Source: Guadua angustifolia
Lineage: Eukaryota > Streptophyta > Magnoliopsida > Poales > Poaceae
Length of the DNA stretch: 64,000 nucleotides
Assembly: GCA_036346375.1 (NCBI GenBank)
Contig: CM070508.1
Location: forward strand, 11,898,852 to 11,962,851
Direction: 5' to 3'
Shown here: piece after piece, positions 59,264-64,000 of the stretch
How the letters are laid out: each line of letters begins with the position of its first letter
How positions within the stretch are numbered: position 1 is the first letter of the stretch
Translations under genes and position numbers: made by a program
The notes under the pieces: generated by a model
Databases searched by the model: none
Seen by the model: the letters and a program-made list of their open reading frames with translations, nothing else
Told to the model about the DNA's origin: nothing

Positions 59264-61389
59264 CTACGGAATGTGGTCGGGGTGGTCGGTCCGATCGAAG
59301 GTAATCAGGGACTCCGACCACCGGAGGTACTTGGGCACGGGAGTCACCGTGCGGACCTCGCGGAAGGCGAGCTTGAGCCACCGTTTGTCGGCGTAGCACG
59401 CCGGTCTGCCGAAGATCATGAGGCAGCCGTCGGGTTCTAGGAACTTGGTGTCCGCCCTCTTTTCCTCGGCATCTGGTGCCGAGTCCCGCTTCTTCCCCTT
59501 GTCCCGCGATGACGCGGGGGTTCCATAGATGAAGCGCTTCAGGACTTCGCAGTCCCGGTATTTGTGCTTGACGGGGTACCCGTGGTTTGACACGGCTATC
59601 CATCGCTTCTCGGCGGTCGGCGCTGCCGCGCCTTGCTTGGCGAGGCGGTCGACAAACTTGCGACCAAGTGGCCTTCACGGCCTTGTTTCCCTCGCCGCTT
59701 ACATTTGTCGGAGCGATCGGAGGGGGTACCGGCTTTGGCGCCGGGCTCTCGCTTGGCCTTCCCTTTCTCGAAGATGGCCCCCACAGCCTCTTCGCCAGAG
59801 GCGTGGTTGGTTGCAATGTCCAAGAGCTCCTTGGTGGTTCTAGGCTTGATGCAGCCCAGCTTGTGCACCAGGGCTTTGCAAGTGGTGCCGTAGATGAACG
59901 CCCCGACGACGTCGGTGTCACGGATGTCGGGGAGCTCGTTGCACTGTTGGGAGAAACGTCGGATGTAGTCTCGGAGAGTCTCCCGCCGCCGCTGCTGCAG
60001 CTCTTGAGTCTCGTGAATTCTCGGCGCTTATGCGTGTCACCGAAGTTGTCATTTAAAAGGTTCTTCAAGTTGGCCCAGTTCCTGATGGTCCTCGCGGGTA
60101 AGTACTCGAGCGAGCTCGGCCGAGTCCCGAGGTAGATGGGGAGGAAATCTTGGATGATGAAGAGATCATCGGTAGCTCCACCGCCGCATCATGCGAGCCG
60201 TAGTCTTCTAACGAACCGGGGTTTGTTGCCCCGTATATTTGGTTATGTTGGTCGGTGCCGAAACTGGCAGGAAATACGCATTGCGGATTTCTGACGAACG
60301 CCATGACCCTGGGCCATCGGGGCTCGGGCTGCGGTCGTTGTGCCGACCGCTGTCTACGACCCGTGATTGGGCCGCTTCATCTATCGCTCTTTTCCGCGCC
60401 TTGAGAGTGGCGCGAACGTTGTGGTTGTTGCCTAGGTGCTGGCGCATCGGAGTGCGTGAGGCCTGGGGCCGCTCAAGCTATGGCGCCGTCTGCGTCGGGC
60501 TCCGCTGATGCCGAGCGACAGCGCGGCTCGGACGGCCCGAGGAGGCGCCGGAGTGGTGGGAGCCGGAGCCTTGCATGTCTTGCGGCAAGACGTTCCATCG
60601 ACCCCGAGGTTACGCACGAGTAGCTTCCGGGTCCTCCGGCTCGGGGATGCCGCGGAGCAGTATTGCGGCTGCGGTGACGTTCTGGCTTGCGTGGGGGAAG
60701 AACGGAAGGCCGTCGGATCCCTCGGCTAGCTGACGATGTACCTGACGTGTGCGTCCCAGATGTGAGTGGGGACTCGGGCTGACGCTGCTCCAGGTCGGCC
60801 TGGAGTTTGTCAAGCTCGGCCCTTCGAGCCTTCAGCTCATCGCGCTGTTGTTGGAAAACAGCACGGCGGGCCTGGAGGCGCTCAGCGCGTTCGCGTTGAT
60901 ACTCCGTTTCCTGCGCTTCGGTGCACTGGGGGAGAGTTCCTGGACTTGCGGGGGTTGCGGCCGGGTCGGTCACGCCCGCCATGTTGCATTCGCGGGAGTG
61001 CGGTCCGTCCGCAATGCGCTCCGTGTCGAAGCTGGAGTCGTGGCTGGAGGAGTCCTCCAATAAGTCGTGAACGGAGGCCGGCGCATAGCCGGTCATTGCC
61101 ACGAGCTGTGAGCTTGCGGGGGTGATGTCGCCGCCCGTTTGAGCTCACGCGTGCCGCCGCCAGAGGTGGTGTAGCGCTTGATGGGCTCCAGCGTCGGGGT
61201 CCGCGCGGGGGCCTCGAGCCGGAGGTTGCCAAGGATGTTGGCGACGGTGTACAGGCTCCTAGCGGATGCCTGGTCCCGAGAGGTGGCGGGGATGAGCACG
61301 AGCTCTCCCGCCGGAGTGGCGACGAAATCGAGGGTGCCGAAGTGGATCCAGCTCTTCGACGCAGATTCGCCGTTGCGGGTGAAGGAAGC
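59264..61389 (-). pseudogene. gag: Gypsy gag, frameshifted, 5' end missing
   Basis: Pieces in several frames. An N-terminal part (about 61390-61093) carries WIHFGTLDFVATPAGELVLI. A charged Q/R/E-rich region follows near 60950-60800, then a core with TTKELLDIATNHASGEEA (about 59830). The C-terminal part reaches FDRTDHPDHIP, where a TAG at 59264 separates it from the protease region in the same frame. The CCHC knuckle is not intact: near 59580 only HKYRDCEVLKRF remains. The start lies beyond the copia LTR at 61390. Confidence 0.75.
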
Positions 61390-62819
61390 TGAAAGTGCAT
61401 CTAGGCACTAATGTTATTTTGGTGATTAATGACTAACGCATATAATGACAATCTATATAATTGTGTAAATGCTTAACTTAGTGCTTAACAAATGACTAAC
61501 CTCTAATATGATTATATTGTTATGAGACTAACATGTTTATTGTCAAGTTGAGTATTAGTCTCATCTATTTAGAGGAAAATCAAGTGGGATGGTTAAGCAA
61601 AGATAAGGTATGCAATTTAGGTATCTCTTCTATATTTGTTATTGCATTCCTTTTGTGCAAATGCATAGTGAACTCCAAGTAGCATGTTGATTATATATAT
61701 GCACATTGGTTCATGTCATATTTATTTGTGCATGTATATTCATTTGAGTTCATTATGTGCTTTGTTTCTAGTATGCATGTATTAACTAGAGTTAAACTTC
61801 ATATTGCTACAGATTGACGTGGTACATGCATGTCTTAGTTGTGAATCTTCTCATGCACCTCTCCTAGTGAAGTTTAATCTAGAGTTAGATCACATAGTTA
61901 CTCTTATTCCAAATATTATTTGCACATGTACAATTCGTGTATATTCTATCATGTGCTGCATTTAAGTGAAGACTGTGATTCTTGTCATGATTTAATTGAT
62001 TAATCATATTGGCAATCATCTCTCTAGTGCATATAGATCAATTACATATTCATCATGATGCACTTAGTAGAGAACATTTCTTATGTCAAGTGTTTCGGTT
62101 ATCTTGTGCTTCTTTATATGAAACACTTGTGGTAATCAAATGCTCAAATATCAACTCATTTATATCTCTTGAGTTTTGGGACTAATGTCTTTCATGAGTG
62201 GTTTGGAAAGAATTAGGTCTCGTGTGTGTATGATGACCAAGATATCTTGGAGGATGATCGTTAAGCCGAGGTCAACAAGACGGCGGTGTCACCAAGAGCT
62301 GAGGACTAAGTCAAGATCGACTTGGCGTGGAGATCGTCAGAGAGGATGATCAAGTCAAGGTCGATAGGACAAGAGTCTCATGAGGTGAATCGAGTCAAGT
62401 TGGACAAGGCGAAGATGTCATCAATTATGTGATGAAGGTCTTCATGCATCGGCATTAAGAAAGAAGACAGCAAGTGACTATTTCTAGACTTGTATTATCT
62501 TTGATTTAATTTGAGTCTAAGGATTGCCGTACTATTAAGAGGGATGGTCCATTGAATGACTTTTAGATGTGTCAAGTGCTCAAGTGATTCATCCTTGTGA
62601 AATTTAGAGAGAGAGTGGTGTTGGTGGTGCCGGAAAGTAAGAATTGTAGGTCTCTCTTGAATTCTTTGTTAAATCTGAATTTATCCTTTGGGATTTGGGT
62701 AGTGAGACCTTATTATTTGTGTAGCCCTTGTTCTTAGCTTTCAATAGAGTCCAAATTCACTGAAATCGGAGTCCGGAATCAAAAGTTATGCCCGTTTTCG
62801 TCGGGCTGCTCAATGCCAG

Positions 62820-63132
62820 TTCGGACTATCCGAAGTGAGTTCGGACTATCCGATGTTGACATCGGATAGTCCGATGTGGACTTAGAAAATTTGTGAAACA
62901 GCCTTGAAAATGGGTTCTCTCTGGAAATATCGGATAGTCCGATGTTTGATATCAGATAGTCCGATGTTTCCTTGGAAATCTGGAGTTTTACACACATCGG
63001 ATAGTCCGATGTTCCATATCGGAAAGTCCGATCTGTGCTTTTTATTCAAGAAAATTTGAATTTCTTGTGGAGTCGATCTGGAGTTTTACACACATCGGAT
63101 AGTCCGATGTTCAATATCAGATAGTCCGATGT
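62820..63132 (+). repeat. CGGATAGTCCG palindrome array in the second copia LTR
   Basis: About eight or nine copies of an ACATCGGATAGTCCGATGT-like palindrome (arms CATCGGA and TCCGATG, spacer TAG) or its half variants are spread irregularly. They lie just upstream of the TATA-like box. It has no sequence similarity to the GC-rich array at the same relative place in the LTR at 34926. Confidence 0.75.
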
Positions 63133-63658
63133 GGGTCTGACCAAGGCATAACGGCTAGTTTTTTGGAGCCTCTATTTAAAGCCCTCTCCTCTCCATTTCG
63201 AAGTAGCAGTCATTCCACTGGTTTGAGGGGTTATCCTCATGTTCTTGAGCCCCCATAAAATATCTCTTTGCCCTTAGATCTTAGTGATCCCCTTTTGTGT
63301 GAAGGGTTGGGAAGAGTTTGAGGAGTGAGGTGTTAGGGTTGGTCGAAAAAGTGAGATTTGAGGTTCCCCTTCTCTCTTGAGCCCAAAATCCCTCTCTACT
63401 CTTAGATCTAAGTGATCCCCTTAATGAGAAGGGTTGAGAAGAGTTGGAAGAGGTGTGTGTTGAGCAAGATTTGATCTTTGAGCACTTGAGTTCATCTCCA
63501 AGTTTGTTCTTCGTGAGCATTTGTTACTCTTGGAGGTTGAGGACTCCTAGACGGCTAGGAGGTCGCCTCTGAGCCACCGGAGCTTTGTGTGTGGTTGGTC
63601 AGTAGGAAGTTTGTGAAGGTCGGATTCCGCCTCCTGAGGAAGGAATCAAGAAGTGAAG

Positions 63659-63791
63659 ACCGTGAGTGCATTTGTGCAACAGGGAGGAAGAGGGTTGAAA
63701 GAGACCCGGCTCAAGCGTCAAAGGAGTTGAAACCGTGAGTGCATTTGTGCAACACGGGAGTAAGAGGGTTGAAAGAGACCCGACTCAAGTG
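63659..63791 (+). repeat. 73-bp tandem duplication in the second copia LTR
   Basis: Two copies starting ACCGTGAGTGCATTTGTGCA at 63659 and 63732 both continue through 'aagagggttgaaagagaccc'. They lie in the presumed leader (R-U5) of this LTR. Confidence 0.75.
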
Positions 63792-64000
63792 TGGCCAGAG
63801 CGCCTCAGCGGAGCGAGGATCCTCAAGATCCGAACCGGGAAAATCAACCGTGCATCAAATCTTTGGTTTGGTCTCTTCTTGTTGCTTTAATTAAATTGGT
63901 CTTGAAGAAATTATTGTAGCTAGCCTTCTACTCATTTTGTTGCTTAGCCTTGCCTAGCTCTAACTTGTGATAAATCTGATAGTTCTCGCTCTGATCGGAT

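Larger units (their letters stand above)
48295..61389 (-). mobile_element. Degenerate Tat-like Ty3/gypsy retrotransposon, truncated by nesting
   Basis: Read right to left: gag (61389-59264), protease, RT, RNase H, a second archaeal-type RNase H, integrase (59248-55430), then an antisense spliced ORF (51560-54882 on +), then the 3' LTR, which ends at 48295 (TGTCGGTG on the + strand). The extra RNase H and the antisense ORF between pol and the 3' LTR are the hallmarks of the Tat/Grande/Retand lineages. Many stops and frameshifts show it is dead. The 5' LTR and gag start are not in the window because another copia LTR begins at 61390. Confidence 0.85.
61390..64000 (+). repeat. Second copia LTR, truncated by the window edge
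   Basis: Starts TGAAAGTGCATCTAGGCAC inside the gypsy gag and runs off the window. It is related to the LTR at 34926: shared phrases are 'ccgtactattaagaggg' (62527 and 36109), 'atcggagtccgga' against 'atcggagttcgga', 'ctagacggc' after the TATA box, and the ACGGCTAG phrase before it. A TATA-like TATTTAAA lies at 63173-63180. The primer binding site is outside the window, so it could be a 5' LTR, 3' LTR or solo LTR. The expected 5-bp duplication would be GAAGC (61385-61389). Confidence 0.8.

Overview
This is a plant nuclear window, almost certainly from a grass (Poaceae). It carries split genes with GT-AG introns, very GC-rich first exons that fade to AT-rich later exons, Tourist-like MITEs, and nested LTR retrotransposons of the SIRE-like copia and Tat-like gypsy kinds. 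I see no bacterial operons, CRISPR arrays, rRNA genes or tRNA genes.

Layout. 1-8.2 kb: transposon debris, namely a CACTA end, a 682-bp TRIM element with two 238-bp LTRs, a reversed copia LTR fragment and a Tourist-like MITE. 8.2-13.4 kb (+): a calcium-dependent protein kinase of the CPK13 type, seven exons, with two one-base frame breaks in homopolymers. 13.4-24 kb: intergenic DNA with a hAT-type non-autonomous element, an LTR-like block, a MITE and a tandemly duplicated repeat. 24.1-28.9 kb (+): an intact eight-exon plant DYRK-family kinase of 725 residues. 29.9-32.2 kb (-): a six-exon membrane-anchored FCP1/SCP-type HAD phosphatase, tail-to-tail with the DYRK gene and broken by an 8-bp near-duplication. 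34.9-46.2 kb (+): a complete copia-type element with 3.1-kb LTRs, a perfect 5-bp target duplication, a broken gag and no recognisable pol. 46.3-47.6 kb (-): remains of an inositol polyphosphate 5-phosphatase gene. 48.3-61.4 kb (-): a degenerate Tat-like gypsy element with gag, pol and a spliced antisense ORF on the + strand. Its gag is cut by another copia LTR running from 61,390 off the right edge.

The three host genes are signalling proteins (Ca2+-dependent kinase, DYRK kinase, HAD phosphatase). They do not form an evident joint system; they look like an ordinary gene island between retrotransposon blocks.

The most unusual signal is in both LTRs of the copia element: about 17 short inverted repeats share an almost constant 5-nt spacer (TGTGT), while their stems differ in sequence and stay complementary. 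Next, three related LTRs carry unrelated palindrome arrays at the same place, just upstream of the TATA box.
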